Assembly (NCBI GenBank): GCA_905234835.1
Contig: CAJOIZ010000025.1
Coordinates: 1 to 53,627 of the forward strand
Source of the DNA: Paludibacteraceae bacterium
GTDB lineage: Bacteria > Bacteroidota > Bacteroidia > Bacteroidales > Paludibacteraceae
DNA: 53,627 nt
Direction: 5' to 3'
Under the pieces are notes generated by a model that did no database searches, was not told the origin of the DNA, and worked only from the letters and a program-made list of their open reading frames with translations. Shown here in pieces: positions 1-8,979 of the stretch (positions within the stretch are counted from its first letter, which is position 1; each line of letters starts with the position of its first letter). A program made the position numbers and the translations under genes.

Positions 1-322
1 GGAAGGGACATCTATCGTACAGGATGTTTTCTTTTTTCTGTTTCTTTTCCTGTTTCTGTTTCTGTTCGTGTAGCAGAGTGCCATCACCTATGTACGACGC
101 TTGCCGCAACATTGCGCGGCAAATGAATAGGGCTCCCGAAAATTTTAATTTTTGGGAAGAGCGGAGCACATCCGAGTACTCTCTACTAAAACGCAGTTTT
201 GGTATATGTACGAGGATAGTGCCCGCGAGGGGCGGAAGCAGACCAACCGTACCCAAACTGCAAGTGATCTTTGACGTATTGGTTGCGGACTATAGGGCGG
301 ATATTCAGACATCGGCCCTTAT
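1..322 (+). repeat. Dispersed transcribed repeat, copy 1 (left end cut by window)
   Basis: The stretch matches the copies at 14801-15086 and 33599-33910 from the GGGACATC block near base 4 onward. Shared blocks are the hairpin ACATC...GATGT, the pyrimidine tract, the GTACGACG block, and GCGGAAGCAGACCAACCG followed by CTGCAAGTGATCTTTGACG. Relative to the other copies it has a 15-base in-frame expansion of the pyrimidine tract (about 45-60) and an insertion of roughly 110 bases (about 119-228) that contains an AATTTTAATTTT-type palindrome. The promoter half of the element would lie outside the window. The open frame running through it is shifted after the insertion, so this copy is probably not intact. 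Confidence 0.8.
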
Positions 323-328
323 AAAAAT

Positions 329-360
329 TTGCAATCATAAATATTTCTTTTGTACCTTTG
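329..360 (+). promoter_or_regulatory. Bacteroidota-type promoter of the 421 gene
   Basis: TACCTTTG at 353-360 matches the -7 consensus TAnnTTTG, and TTG at 329-331 lies about 21 bases upstream as the -33 element. The 39 bases at 326-364 differ at only three positions from 50244-50282, the promoter of the last gene in the window. Confidence 0.75.
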
Positions 361-362
361 CC

Positions 363-392
363 GCCGAAAAGCCATAAGTGAGTAGGCAAAAT
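363..392 (+). promoter_or_regulatory. Shared 5' leader motif, copy 1
   Basis: This 30-base motif (GCCGAAAAGCCATAAGTG, then AGTAGGCAAAAT) recurs at 30039-30068 with a single mismatch. Both copies sit 17-28 bases before the start codon of a secreted-protein gene. Function unknown; it may be a leader RNA or simply the end of a dispersed repeat. Confidence 0.6.
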
Positions 393-420
393 AAGTAACA
401 GGATAAAACACTGACATTCT

Positions 421-2535
421 ATGAGGAAAATATTTACATTCTTATTTGCGTTCTGTGTTGGGATGTTATATGCCCAAACGGACACTGAGTCTTTGTTCGC
501 GGTGCCGAATTTGTCAACGCATACCGACTATGTGTCTTCCCTTTCTGTTACTGACGACTGTGCCTCGCAGGAAAAGCATTTTTACGCCACAATTTGCGAA
601 GGGGATACGTATATCTGGAATGGGAAGAACATTGCCGAAATCGGTATTTATTATGACACATTGGTAAACAGTCTGGGCTGTGACTCTGTCAATGTGTTGC
701 ATCTCTCGTTGCCATCTGTCACTGTGCGACAGGATACTACCATTATGCCCGGTGATTCGGCTCTGATGTGGGCTCAAGGGGCGGATTTTTACCGATGGGA
801 ACCTGAAAACACCATTATTAAGACGAGTGACAACCTCATCTATGCCAAGCCTGCTGCCACTACTTCTTATACCGTCACCGGATATAAGATGTCTTCTGAC
901 AAGGATGCCAACTTGGTCTATAACGGCGATTTTGATTTGGGGAATGTCGGCTTTATTACTGATTTGAGATACTTTAGCCCTTATACTGCTACAAGCGGCA
1001 GCGGAAAAGGCAAGTTTACAATCTCCGACGATGTACAGGCGTTGTGGAAAAATGCTGCTTCCCACAAAGCGTATGGAGGGTCTGGAAATATGATGATTAT
1101 TGATGGTACGACAACTCCCAACAGCATTCTATGGCAGCAGGACATTAACGTAACACCCGATACATATTATGCCTTTTCCGCACAAGTGATGTCTTGTCTC
1201 GATTCTTATTCGCAAGGTCAATACGCTTTGTTGCAATTCTCCATCAACAACACTCAGTTAGGACCGATACTCCACTCTCCCGATGTGCTGTACCAATGGT
1301 CTATTAATTACGGTATATGGTATAGCGGCAGCAACACCACGGCTCGGCTATGTATTCTCAATCAAAACAATAACGGAAATGGCAACGACTTTGCCATCGA
1401 TGAAATCCGTTTGGAGGAATTAGGCAACGGTGCTTGTGAAGTATCGAAAACGGTAACTGTTTATGTCGAGAAGAGATATACCGTTACCTTTGTCAATTAT
1501 GACGGGACGGTATTGCAGAGCAGCCTTGAAGACTTCGGCACCATGCCCGAGTACAAAGGTGACACGCCTGTCAGACCTGACGATGGCGAAGATACATTTA
1601 CCTTTATCGGTTGGTCGCCCGAACTGACTTCTGTGACTGGAGATGCTACCTATACAGCCCTCTATCACAATAACTCGGACAAAATGGGAGTAACCGTTAC
1701 CATTCCAGATGTCTGTGCGGACGACAACACTCTGGATATACAGATGACGTTTGCGGAAGAGATTCCGATTGCCTATTCAGTCGCCTTCGATGCTAAAGCC
1801 GTTGCACAAGGTTTCCTGCCCAAGTACGAAGGTACGTTCAGCACATCCTCCACGGCGGACATAGCCATTCCGCTGCCCAAAGATGCGGCTGATTCAACGC
1901 ATTACGTAAGACCCGATTTCTATACGCTTGAAATCACCCTGACCTATAAAAACGGAATCAACTATACCATAATACAGGCGTTTGCCGTACGCTATCCATC
2001 TTGGCTCATACTCCAACGATGGAACGACTTGTTCACTCTCCGTAATGAAGACTACAACGGCGGTTACACGTTCTCCTCTGTACGCTGGTTCCATGAAGGC
2101 ACGCCGATAGAGGGACGTGGAGAGCAAGGTACGTATGTATATGTGTCACCTTCCCTTGCTTACGGCGAAGCATACTGGGCGGAACTGACACGCGCAGATG
2201 ACGGAGTGACGATGACCACCTGTCCTTTCTATCCGGCTCCTATGACCGATAAGACCGAAGGAGGGGAATTTATCGAACCCTTTATTACCGTCACGCCTAC
2301 AGTCCTCTCGCAGGACAACATGACGGTAAAGGTAGAGACGAATATATGCGGCACGTATTTCCTCTACCATACCGACGGCAACCTGTTATACCGCAAGCCC
2401 TTCTGTCCGCCCGCAGGCAATGGTGTCTTTACCATTGACCTCTCTACGCATATAACTGATGCAGGGGTATATGCACTCGTCTTCAACGGCGTGGAAGGAA
2501 CAAAAACAACCACCAAAATCATTGTGAAGCCATGA
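421..2535 (+). CDS. Secreted B-repeat protein with type IX-like C-terminal tail
   Basis: The protein has 704 residues. The first 19 residues form a signal peptide ending in YAQ. A segment at about 50-95 (CEGDTYIWNGK, GCDSV) is of a kind common in Bacteroidales cell-surface proteins. One InlB B-repeat lies near residues 350-415 (YTVTFVNYDG, FIGWSPEL). The last 80 residues (GTYFLYHTDGNLLYR, GVYALVF, TTTKIIVKP) resemble the type A sorting domain of the type IX secretion system, so export through that route and surface anchoring are plausible. No catalytic domain is recognised. The stop overlaps the next start by ATGA, so the two genes are translationally coupled. The start is supported by the promoter ending at 360 and the shared leader. 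Confidence 0.8.
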   Translation: MRKIFTFLFAFCVGMLYAQTDTESLFAVPNLSTHTDYVSSLSVTDDCASQEKHFYATICEGDTYIWNGKNIAEIGIYYDTLVNSLGCDSVNVLHLSLPSVTVRQDTTIMPGDSALMWAQGADFYRWEPENTIIKTSDNLIYAKPAATTSYTVTGYKMSSDKDANLVYNGDFDLGNVGFITDLRYFSPYTATSGSGKGKFTISDDVQALWKNAASHKAYGGSGNMMIIDGTTTPNSILWQQDINVTPDTYYAFSAQVMSCLDSYSQGQYALLQFSINNTQLGPILHSPDVLYQWSINYGIWYSGSNTTARLCILNQNNNGNGNDFAIDEIRLEELGNGACEVSKTVTVYVEKRYTVTFVNYDGTVLQSSLEDFGTMPEYKGDTPVRPDDGEDTFTFIGWSPELTSVTGDATYTALYHNNSDKMGVTVTIPDVCADDNTLDIQMTFAEEIPIAYSVAFDAKAVAQGFLPKYEGTFSTSSTADIAIPLPKDAADSTHYVRPDFYTLEITLTYKNGINYTIIQAFAVRYPSWLILQRWNDLFTLRNEDYNGGYTFSSVRWFHEGTPIEGRGEQGTYVYVSPSLAYGEAYWAELTRADDGVTMTTCPFYPAPMTDKTEGGEFIEPFITVTPTVLSQDNMTVKVETNICGTYFLYHTDGNLLYRKPFCPPAGNGVFTIDLSTHITDAGVYALVFNGVEGTKTTTKIIVKP

Positions 2536-4364
2536 GAAAGATGAGAACCATAGTAGCAGCCGTATGTTGCCTTGTGTGCCTGCAATTGTTAGCGGCACCT
2601 CCTGCACCGAAAGAAGACAGGCAGAATGAGCCGCAGGAGAGCGTGGCAACATCCAACCGTCTTGGCGCGTATGTTTTGGCAGGGTACGACAATCTGCTTA
2701 AGAACGACCGCAGGTTGCAGAACATTGGCGGACCGATGGGAGGACTCGGACTGGCGTATCAGCTTGAGCACGGAACGTACAGCCGTGGCGCTTTCCTTTT
2801 TAATCTCGGTGTAGAGGCGCGGTATGGACTGAACATACGCAAAGGATACTTCGACATCACGCAGCGTATGCGTTTTCCTACGGAGGAGATGTTTACGGGA
2901 TACCGCTTCCGCAATATCAGCGAACAGCAGACGGCACTGGACGTGGCAGCGGCGATAATGTTCGGAGGGAAGTACAAAGGCTTCTTCGTTATGGCGGGAG
3001 CCAAATTGGCATACCCGCTGATGGTGGATTATAGTATAAAGAGCGACGTGGACAAAGTCATTTATGACGCGCAGGCGATAGATTATTACACCGATATGCC
3101 TAACCATAATCTCCTTGCCGGACAGGCAAGCGGAAGCGGCAGACTGGCTAACCGCTTTAATCCGATGGTCTCGTTGGAACTTGGATATGACTTCCATAAG
3201 CCCTCCTCGCAGCCCAAGAGCAAGGGTAAGGGACAACAGAAGCAGAAAAGGAGTTTCAAAGACTATGGTCATTGTCAGTTGTCGGCATTTGTGGATGTAG
3301 GCGTGATGAACTATACGCCGGACAATATGCCGCAGTTCTGCGACCTCGGTAACGAGGCGGACATACGTCTTTCATCTACTTCCGAAGCAGTGACCTTCGC
3401 TCAAGCACGGATGATTCCTGTCTTTGCAGGCTTGAAGTTTGCAGTCTTGTTTGACCTGCCTGGAAAGAAGCAGAAAAAAGAGACGGCGCATTATCCGTCT
3501 ATACTGACTTTCGTTAGCGACGAAACTACCGGCAGACACATTGCTGGCGCAACGGTAACAACACAGTCCGCACGGAAGAAAAAGAAGCCCGTTGTCAGGA
3601 CTACCGACTCCAAGCACGGGCGTGTAGTCAAGTCTTACGCACCGGGTAAATACATCATCTCAGCCACCCACCCTGACTACTTCCCTGTAGAGCCGGTCAA
3701 AATCACCCACAGCGACATGGATGACACCGTCCGTATTGCTCTTTATCCGAAGCATTCGCTACGCACGCAGGTAGTCGATGCAAGGACGGGACGACTGGTT
3801 AAGGCACAGGTATCCGTGCTGGACGAAGGAGGCGACATCATCGCAACTACCGCATTGGACAGCGCGGCACAGACACTCTCTGCGCTTGTCGATAACCGCA
3901 GAACTTATACCGTTTGCGCCAACGCAGAGGGCTATAGGGATACTTGTGTGACGGTTAGGAACGCGCAGGATATGCTGTTAGTGCAGTTGGAGCCGGTCAA
4001 GGTACGTCGCTTTGTGCTGAAAGACCTCTATTTCGCTACCAACAAGACGAACATTCTGCCTTCGTCAGAAGCGGCATTGCAGGAGTTGTTCTTGATGCTG
4101 GACGAGAACCCTGAAAAACGCATCCTCATCATCGGTCATACGGACAACGTAGGCAAGGACGACTACAACCAGCGGCTCTCCGAAGGCAGGGCTAATAGTG
4201 TGAAACAGGAGATGGTGAAACGGGGTATTGACCCTACCCGTATAAGGACTATCGGACGGGGAGAGAAAGACCCTATCGTAGCCAACGACTCGGACGAGCA
4301 TCGTCAGATGAACCGTCGCGTGGAGATTGAGATTCTCAGTGGCGCATCCGTTGACGTCTATTGA
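2532..4364 (+). CDS. OmpA-family outer membrane protein
   Basis: A 610-residue protein with signal peptide (residues 1-22, ending LLAA). The N-terminal half looks like a beta-barrel or porin-like domain (alternating residues, GLGLAYQLEHG). It is followed by two carboxypeptidase-regulatory-like or PEGA-like beta domains (about 320-490). The C-terminal 110 residues are an OmpA-like peptidoglycan-binding domain (LKDLYFATNKTNILPSS, IIGHTDNVGKDDYN, LSEGRANSVKQEMVKRG, NRRVEIEI). The expected role is tying the outer membrane to the cell wall. Coupling to the upstream secreted protein by a 4-base overlap suggests they act together, perhaps with this protein as anchor. It resembles PorE-type organisation only in the OmpA part, so a type IX role is speculative. 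Confidence 0.82.
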   Translation: MRKMRTIVAAVCCLVCLQLLAAPPAPKEDRQNEPQESVATSNRLGAYVLAGYDNLLKNDRRLQNIGGPMGGLGLAYQLEHGTYSRGAFLFNLGVEARYGLNIRKGYFDITQRMRFPTEEMFTGYRFRNISEQQTALDVAAAIMFGGKYKGFFVMAGAKLAYPLMVDYSIKSDVDKVIYDAQAIDYYTDMPNHNLLAGQASGSGRLANRFNPMVSLELGYDFHKPSSQPKSKGKGQQKQKRSFKDYGHCQLSAFVDVGVMNYTPDNMPQFCDLGNEADIRLSSTSEAVTFAQARMIPVFAGLKFAVLFDLPGKKQKKETAHYPSILTFVSDETTGRHIAGATVTTQSARKKKKPVVRTTDSKHGRVVKSYAPGKYIISATHPDYFPVEPVKITHSDMDDTVRIALYPKHSLRTQVVDARTGRLVKAQVSVLDEGGDIIATTALDSAAQTLSALVDNRRTYTVCANAEGYRDTCVTVRNAQDMLLVQLEPVKVRRFVLKDLYFATNKTNILPSSEAALQELFLMLDENPEKRILIIGHTDNVGKDDYNQRLSEGRANSVKQEMVKRGIDPTRIRTIGRGEKDPIVANDSDEHRQMNRRVEIEILSGASVDVY

Positions 4365-4461
4365 TATCCGTTGATGTCCGTATCAGCAATGAACAGTTGC
4401 CCCGCTAACCCGCCTGACTTCCAATCGTTCCCAATACGCGCAACGCATGGAAAAAAATAAG

Positions 4462-4492
4462 TTGTGCAATGCAAAAACAATCACTACCTTTG
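4462..4492 (+). promoter_or_regulatory. Bacteroidota-type promoter of the phosphoesterase gene
   Basis: TACCTTTG at 4485-4492 with TTG at 4462-4464 (20-base spacing). The start codon follows at 4565, leaving a leader of about 65 bases. Confidence 0.7.
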
Positions 4493-4564
4493 CCGCCGGA
4501 AAAAGAAAGCGTCTATGCCATGGCCGCGTCCATTGAAAGAACCTTAATCAAAATATAATCCGCT

Positions 4565-7018
4565 ATGAAAAAAACACTTATCTCTCTTTTGCTCTTGGCA
4601 AGCGCGTTCGCCTATGCCGATGAGAAAACCTTTATGGTAATGAGTGACATGCACGTGATGGTGAACGGACTGTGGGACCAGAACCACCCCGAAGTGTTCT
4701 ACAACGACCCGAAGATGGTCGAGCACTCGCAGGAGCTCTTCGACCTCGCCATCCAGCGCGTCAAGGACAACGCCCCCGACTTCCTGCTCGTGCCGGGCGA
4801 CCTCACCTACAACGGCGAACTGCAGAACCACCAGTACGTGGCGCAGCGATTCGCAGAACTGGAAGCCGCTGGTATTCAGGTATTCGTCATCCCGGGCAAC
4901 CACGACATATCCGACCCGGGAGCCAAGGATTACTCTTCCGGCGCGGGCGTGAAAACAGCCAACCTGTCCGCCACCGGTTTCGCGAGCCTATACTCGGATT
5001 TCGGCTACGGGGATGCTGTTATGCGCCTTGACGAAGGCACAGACTCGCTCGCCTATATGGCGTATCTGCCTGGCAATATCGCCATCATCGGCCTGAATAC
5101 CAACCAGTCCAATATCGGTGGCCACAAGTCGGCAGGCGGCTTCACCGAAGGAATGATGAACTTCCTCCGGCAGTGCACCGCGAAGGCATACAAGGACGGA
5201 CGCAGGAACATCCTCGTGATGGCGCACCATCCCGTTATGGAGCACATCAATGGCCAGTCGTTCATTGACAAGAACCACATCGCCAATATGACCGACGGCA
5301 TGATTCCCCTGAGCGATATCCAGCAGCAGTTGCTCGCCGCGCACGTTCATGTGGTCTTCACTGGTCACGCACACCTCCATACCGCTGCTCACATCACTTC
5401 TAACGAGTACGGCACCCTCTACGACATCTCCACTGGCTCCACCAGTTCTTATCCCAGTCCTCTGCGCGTAGGCACGCTGGACACGGACAAAGGCGTTATC
5501 TCCCTCGTTGGTGACGAGATAACCAAGTACCAGGAGGAAGGCTACCAGCGTGACACCGTACTTGCCAACAGCGCCCTCAACACGCTCGCCACCACGCTTT
5601 ACGAACGTATCGGCGAGATAAAGGCGGTCGTCAACAAGTTCCCCTTGCTCAAGATGTATCTGGATATGGACAAAATCAACAGTTATGACGCCGCCGGCAT
5701 CCGAAGAGTCACACACCAGTATCTCGACGTACAGATGCGCAAGGCTCTCTGCGCACTCTCACGTGGCGACGAGGATGTATTCTACTATGACACCGAGGTG
5801 CAGGACGGAATAGACGCTTTCAACGACCTGCTGATGGAGGTTCTCGGAGTGGACTACTCAACGGCCGTGTCTGTCGCAAAGATGGCGGGGATGAACGTTG
5901 ATTTCGGTCTTAATCCGGAAATGCTCTTCCGCAGCATCTACGAGAATATCGTCATCATCGGCAACGACGAGGTCTATACCCCTGACGCATCTGGCAACTC
6001 CGAGTCGGAGGACAGCGAAGGCTCGTGGCTTGAGAACGTCTCACTGCGCGACTTGAATGATGACTACACGCCCGAATGTGAGAACATCGAGACGACCGAT
6101 GGTGCGCTCATCGACGAGAATGACCTGCCTTACATGTGGGAAGGCATAACCTTCACGGGAGCGGGGACACAGACTGTGACCCTGAAAAGAGCCAACGGCT
6201 GCGACTCCATCGTAACGTTCACCCTCCGTGTACGCTATCACAACATCACGCTGAAAGAGAACGAAAGCAGCGACTACTACGACGCTTTCGCGGATGTCTA
6301 CAACGGCTACACCGTCAACGCAACCCTCAACCGCCAGTTCGCACAAGGCAACTGGTCCACGCTCTGTCTGCCGTTCAACGTAAGCAAAGGGCAGATGATG
6401 GCTCTTGGTATGAACGGCCGTGTCTATGAGTTCCGTTACGCGGAAACGGCAGGCTCTGAACTGACCGTCTATTTCGCTGTGGCGCATTCCATCGAGGCTG
6501 GCAAGGGCTACATTGTCAACGCCAATGCCAAACTGGCAACCAAAACCTCGTTTGTATTCTCAAACGTGACCATCAACACCTCTGCGGACAAATTCGACAT
6601 CACCGACCTGGAAGGTTATAACGACAACTCAGGTCGCGGCAGCATCTACTTGGTCGGCACGCTCCGCACGGGTCAGTTGATAGGTTCAGCCAACAACGGC
6701 AACTTCTATCTCGGTTTGAAGGACAACAAACTCTATTACCCGAACCTGACTACAGGAACATCCATCCGAGCTTATCGCGGCTTCTTCCGCAGCAGTACAG
6801 TCATGGTGCCGATTGGCGATGGCGATGATGACGATGAGCCTTTGATTCCGCAGCGTGTGCGGATTATGGTGGATGGTGTGGATAATGGAGAATGGACAAT
6901 TGACAATGGAGAGTTGATGATTGACAATTCACAGGCAGTCAAATACATTTCCAACGGCATCCTCTATATCCGTCGCAACGGCAAGACCTACAACACACAA
7001 GGCGAGCGGGTGGACTGA
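4565..7018 (+). CDS. Secreted calcineurin-like metallophosphoesterase
   Basis: An 817-residue protein with signal peptide (1-18). All metallophosphoesterase motifs are present: SDMHVM (D-x-H), LVPGDLTYNGE, VIPGNHDIS, MAHHPVMEH and FTGHAHLHT, within residues 20-290. The dinuclear metal site is therefore probably intact; the substrate is unknown. Residues about 500-560 hold a surface-protein module (ANGCDSIVTFTLRV). The far C-terminus (NGILYIRRNGKTYNTQG) resembles the ends of the proteins at 30086 and 50430 and may be a sorting or anchoring tag. Just before that tag, residues about 770-790 are encoded by a simple-repeat tract (6872-6930) reading VDNGEWTIDNGELMIDNS. The gene has its own promoter and is monocistronic. 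Confidence 0.88.
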   Translation: MKKTLISLLLLASAFAYADEKTFMVMSDMHVMVNGLWDQNHPEVFYNDPKMVEHSQELFDLAIQRVKDNAPDFLLVPGDLTYNGELQNHQYVAQRFAELEAAGIQVFVIPGNHDISDPGAKDYSSGAGVKTANLSATGFASLYSDFGYGDAVMRLDEGTDSLAYMAYLPGNIAIIGLNTNQSNIGGHKSAGGFTEGMMNFLRQCTAKAYKDGRRNILVMAHHPVMEHINGQSFIDKNHIANMTDGMIPLSDIQQQLLAAHVHVVFTGHAHLHTAAHITSNEYGTLYDISTGSTSSYPSPLRVGTLDTDKGVISLVGDEITKYQEEGYQRDTVLANSALNTLATTLYERIGEIKAVVNKFPLLKMYLDMDKINSYDAAGIRRVTHQYLDVQMRKALCALSRGDEDVFYYDTEVQDGIDAFNDLLMEVLGVDYSTAVSVAKMAGMNVDFGLNPEMLFRSIYENIVIIGNDEVYTPDASGNSESEDSEGSWLENVSLRDLNDDYTPECENIETTDGALIDENDLPYMWEGITFTGAGTQTVTLKRANGCDSIVTFTLRVRYHNITLKENESSDYYDAFADVYNGYTVNATLNRQFAQGNWSTLCLPFNVSKGQMMALGMNGRVYEFRYAETAGSELTVYFAVAHSIEAGKGYIVNANAKLATKTSFVFSNVTINTSADKFDITDLEGYNDNSGRGSIYLVGTLRTGQLIGSANNGNFYLGLKDNKLYYPNLTTGTSIRAYRGFFRSSTVMVPIGDGDDDDEPLIPQRVRIMVDGVDNGEWTIDNGELMIDNSQAVKYISNGILYIRRNGKTYNTQGERVD

Positions 7019-7120
7019 TTACCGCTCCGTCTGAATAGACATTGTACATTCCGATGTTCTGGTAGCGAAATCAATCGCCGCCGGAGCATCGCTTTTTACA
7101 GGAATCAATCAACCTTCACT

Positions 7121-7250
7121 CCCCAACACGAAGTAATCAACACGTAGTAATCAACACGCAGTCCCCAACAGCGAAGCCTCCAAACAGCAAGCAACACCGT
7201 AGGATAACCGATAGATAACCGAAGGATAACCGAAGGATTACCGTAGGATA
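7121..7250. repeat. Degenerate 10-12 bp tandem repeat array
   Basis: The spacer between the phosphoesterase and the RseC-like gene (7019-7520) holds units such as AATCAACACGTAGT followed by GGATAACCGATA and GGATAACCGAA. The CAACACGYAGTAA units recur at 27612-27770. No gene is seen here. Confidence 0.7.
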
Positions 7251-7424
7251 GTGCTTATTCGAAACATGTTCGACCGTACCCGCACCGTATGACTACTCCT
7301 GCCATAAGCCATCTCCTTCGTAATTCTGCTGACTGCTAATCGGCACAGAGTTTTCTTCCATTTTGCCGGATATGAAAACCTGTTGAAAACCCTGTCCCGA
7401 ACATAATCACAGAAAGTGCGAAAA

Positions 7425-7460
7425 TTTGTTTTGCCGTATCGGCAAATAGCCGTACTTTTG
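7425..7460 (+). promoter_or_regulatory. Promoter of the RseC-rnf operon
   Basis: TACTTTTG at 7453-7460 is a good -7 element, with TTTG at 7425-7428 upstream (24-base spacing, slightly long). It lies downstream of the in-frame ATG at 7416 and so excludes that codon as the start of the first gene. Confidence 0.7.
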
Positions 7461-7520
7461 CGCGATACATATTCCGGAGCGGACAATGACACGGTCTCCC
7501 GGAAGCGCACAGGCAAGGCA

Positions 7521-7976
7521 ATGCAACAAGAAGAAACGGCTGCGGGCAGAGCGTCCGCGTCAAAAACAATCCGTCACAGCGGCGAAGTGGTGGCTGTCAA
7601 TGGCGACAGCGTCCGCGTCCGCATCGAGCAGGCAAGCGCTTGCTCAGCATGCAAGGCGAAAGGCTTTTGCGCGTCCGCTGACGCACAGGAGAAACTGATT
7701 GACTGCACCGCCACAGACGGGACATACAGCATCGGCGAACAGGTGGAAGTGCTTGTGCAGGAACGACTCGGTATGAAAGCCGTCCTTCTCGCCTACGTCC
7801 TGCCATTCGCGGTCATCATTGTCACACTCGCTCTCCTCACTATGTACATTCACAACGAAGCCGTAACCGGTGTCGTGGCTCTCGCAGCTGCCGCCGGTTA
7901 TTTTCTTGTTCTGGGACTTGCCTCCCGCAAACTCAAAAAAGTGTTCTCTTTCACAGTCAGACATCTAAACCAATAA
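7521..7976 (+). CDS. RseC/MucC-like SoxR-reducing system protein
   Basis: A 151-residue protein beginning at the ATG at 7521; the longer frame from 7416 starts upstream of the promoter. Residues 15-65 carry the Cys-rich motif CSACKAKGFC typical of RseC family proteins, followed by the beta segment EQVEVLV. Two transmembrane helices lie at about 80-130 (VLLAYVLPFAVIIVTLALL and VTGVVALAAAAGYFLVLGL). In Bacteroidota this family regularly precedes the rnf genes, as here, and in other bacteria it links Rnf-type electron transfer to SoxR reduction. A function in Rnf assembly or electron delivery is inferred. The gene is separated from rnfB by 79 bases of A/C-rich repeats but is probably in the same operon. 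Confidence 0.85.
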   Translation: MQQEETAAGRASASKTIRHSGEVVAVNGDSVRVRIEQASACSACKAKGFCASADAQEKLIDCTATDGTYSIGEQVEVLVQERLGMKAVLLAYVLPFAVIIVTLALLTMYIHNEAVTGVVALAAAAGYFLVLGLASRKLKKVFSFTVRHLNQ

Positions 7977-8050
7977 ACCAATAAACTAATAAACATCTTA
8001 AACCAATTAAACAACATCTAAACTCATAAACTATAAACCAATAAACTAAT
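7977..8050. repeat. A/C-rich simple repeat leader before rnfB
   Basis: Repeated units AAACCAATAAACTAAT run from the end of the RseC-like gene to the rnfB start codon. Similar short A/C-rich units precede rnfE and rnfA. They may keep the ribosome entry region unstructured in an organism without strong Shine-Dalgarno sites. Confidence 0.6.
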
Positions 8051-8055
8051 AAGTT

Positions 8056-8979
8056 ATGGACTTAATCTTGATTGCTTTACTTGTTTTGGGCATCACAGGA
8101 CTGGTGGCGGCGCTGCTGCTGTACCTGATAGCCCAGAAGTTCAAGGTGGAGGAAGACCCGCGCATCGACCTTGTACAGGAGGTTCTGCCCGGAGCCAACT
8201 GCGGCGGCTGCGGCTTTGCCGGATGCCGAGCACTGGCGGAGGCGTGCGTGAAAGCCACTTCGCTCGACGGTCTGCTCTGCCCTGTGGGAGGCGCGCCCGT
8301 GATGGAGAAAGTGGGTGCTATCCTCGGTATGGAGGCGGCGGCCGCTGACCCGAAGGTGGCTGTTGTCCGCTGCAACGGCGTATGCGAGGCGCGGCCACGT
8401 ACCAGCGAGTACGACGGAGTGCGCAGCTGCCGTATCGAACACAGCCTCTATGTCGGCGAAACGGCATGTCCGTTTGGCTGTCTCGGTTGTGGTGACTGCG
8501 TGGCAGCCTGCCAGTTCGGCGCGCTCTCGATGGACCCGAAGACGGGACTGCCCGTGGTGGACGAGGAGAAATGCACCGCTTGCGGCAAGTGCGTGAAAGC
8601 CTGCCCGAGGAACATCATCGAACTCCGCAAGAAGGGGCCGAAGAGCCGCAGAATGGTGGTAATGTGCGTGAACAAGGACAAAGGCGCACCGGCGCGCAAA
8701 GCGTGTCTCAACGCCTGCATCGGCTGCGGCAAGTGCCAGAAAGAGTGCGGATTCGACGCCATCATCGTGGAGAACAACGTGGCGTACATTGACCCGGAGA
8801 AATGCCGTCTGTGCCGCAAGTGCGAGGCGGTATGCCCCACCGGCGCCATCCACGCCATCAACTTCCCGCCGAGACCCGCTGCCAAACCTGCGGCGGAGAC
8901 TCCCGCCAATCAGAGCGCACCTGCCGCTCCGGCCGCTCCCGCCAATGTACAACCTGAAAAGAAGGAGGAACAAGCATGA
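8056..8979 (+). CDS. rnfB: Rnf complex iron-sulfur subunit RnfB
   Basis: A 307-residue protein. Residues 1-27 form a membrane helix. The 4Fe-4S motif CGGCGFAGCRALAEAC begins near residue 53. Four ferredoxin-type CxxCxxC...C clusters follow: CPFGCLGCGDCVAAC, CTACGKCVKACP, CIGCGKCQKEC and CRLCRKCEAVCP. RnfB accepts electrons from ferredoxin and passes them into the membrane complex that reduces NAD and pumps sodium ions or protons. The last 35 residues are an Ala/Pro-rich tail ending in KKEEQA. It overlaps rnfC by four bases (ATGA), so the two are translationally coupled. Confidence 0.95.
   Translation: MDLILIALLVLGITGLVAALLLYLIAQKFKVEEDPRIDLVQEVLPGANCGGCGFAGCRALAEACVKATSLDGLLCPVGGAPVMEKVGAILGMEAAAADPKVAVVRCNGVCEARPRTSEYDGVRSCRIEHSLYVGETACPFGCLGCGDCVAACQFGALSMDPKTGLPVVDEEKCTACGKCVKACPRNIIELRKKGPKSRRMVVMCVNKDKGAPARKACLNACIGCGKCQKECGFDAIIVENNVAYIDPEKCRLCRKCEAVCPTGAIHAINFPPRPAAKPAAETPANQSAPAAPAAPANVQPEKKEEQA

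Noticed and set aside
24..377. 117-codon open frame at the window start
   Set aside because: It runs through repeat copy 1, shifts out of the frame used by the other copies after the insertion, and overlaps the promoter of the next gene.
7416..7520. Longer N-terminus for the RseC-like protein
   Set aside because: The -7 element at 7453-7460 lies downstream of that start, and the extra 35 residues are not typical of the family.
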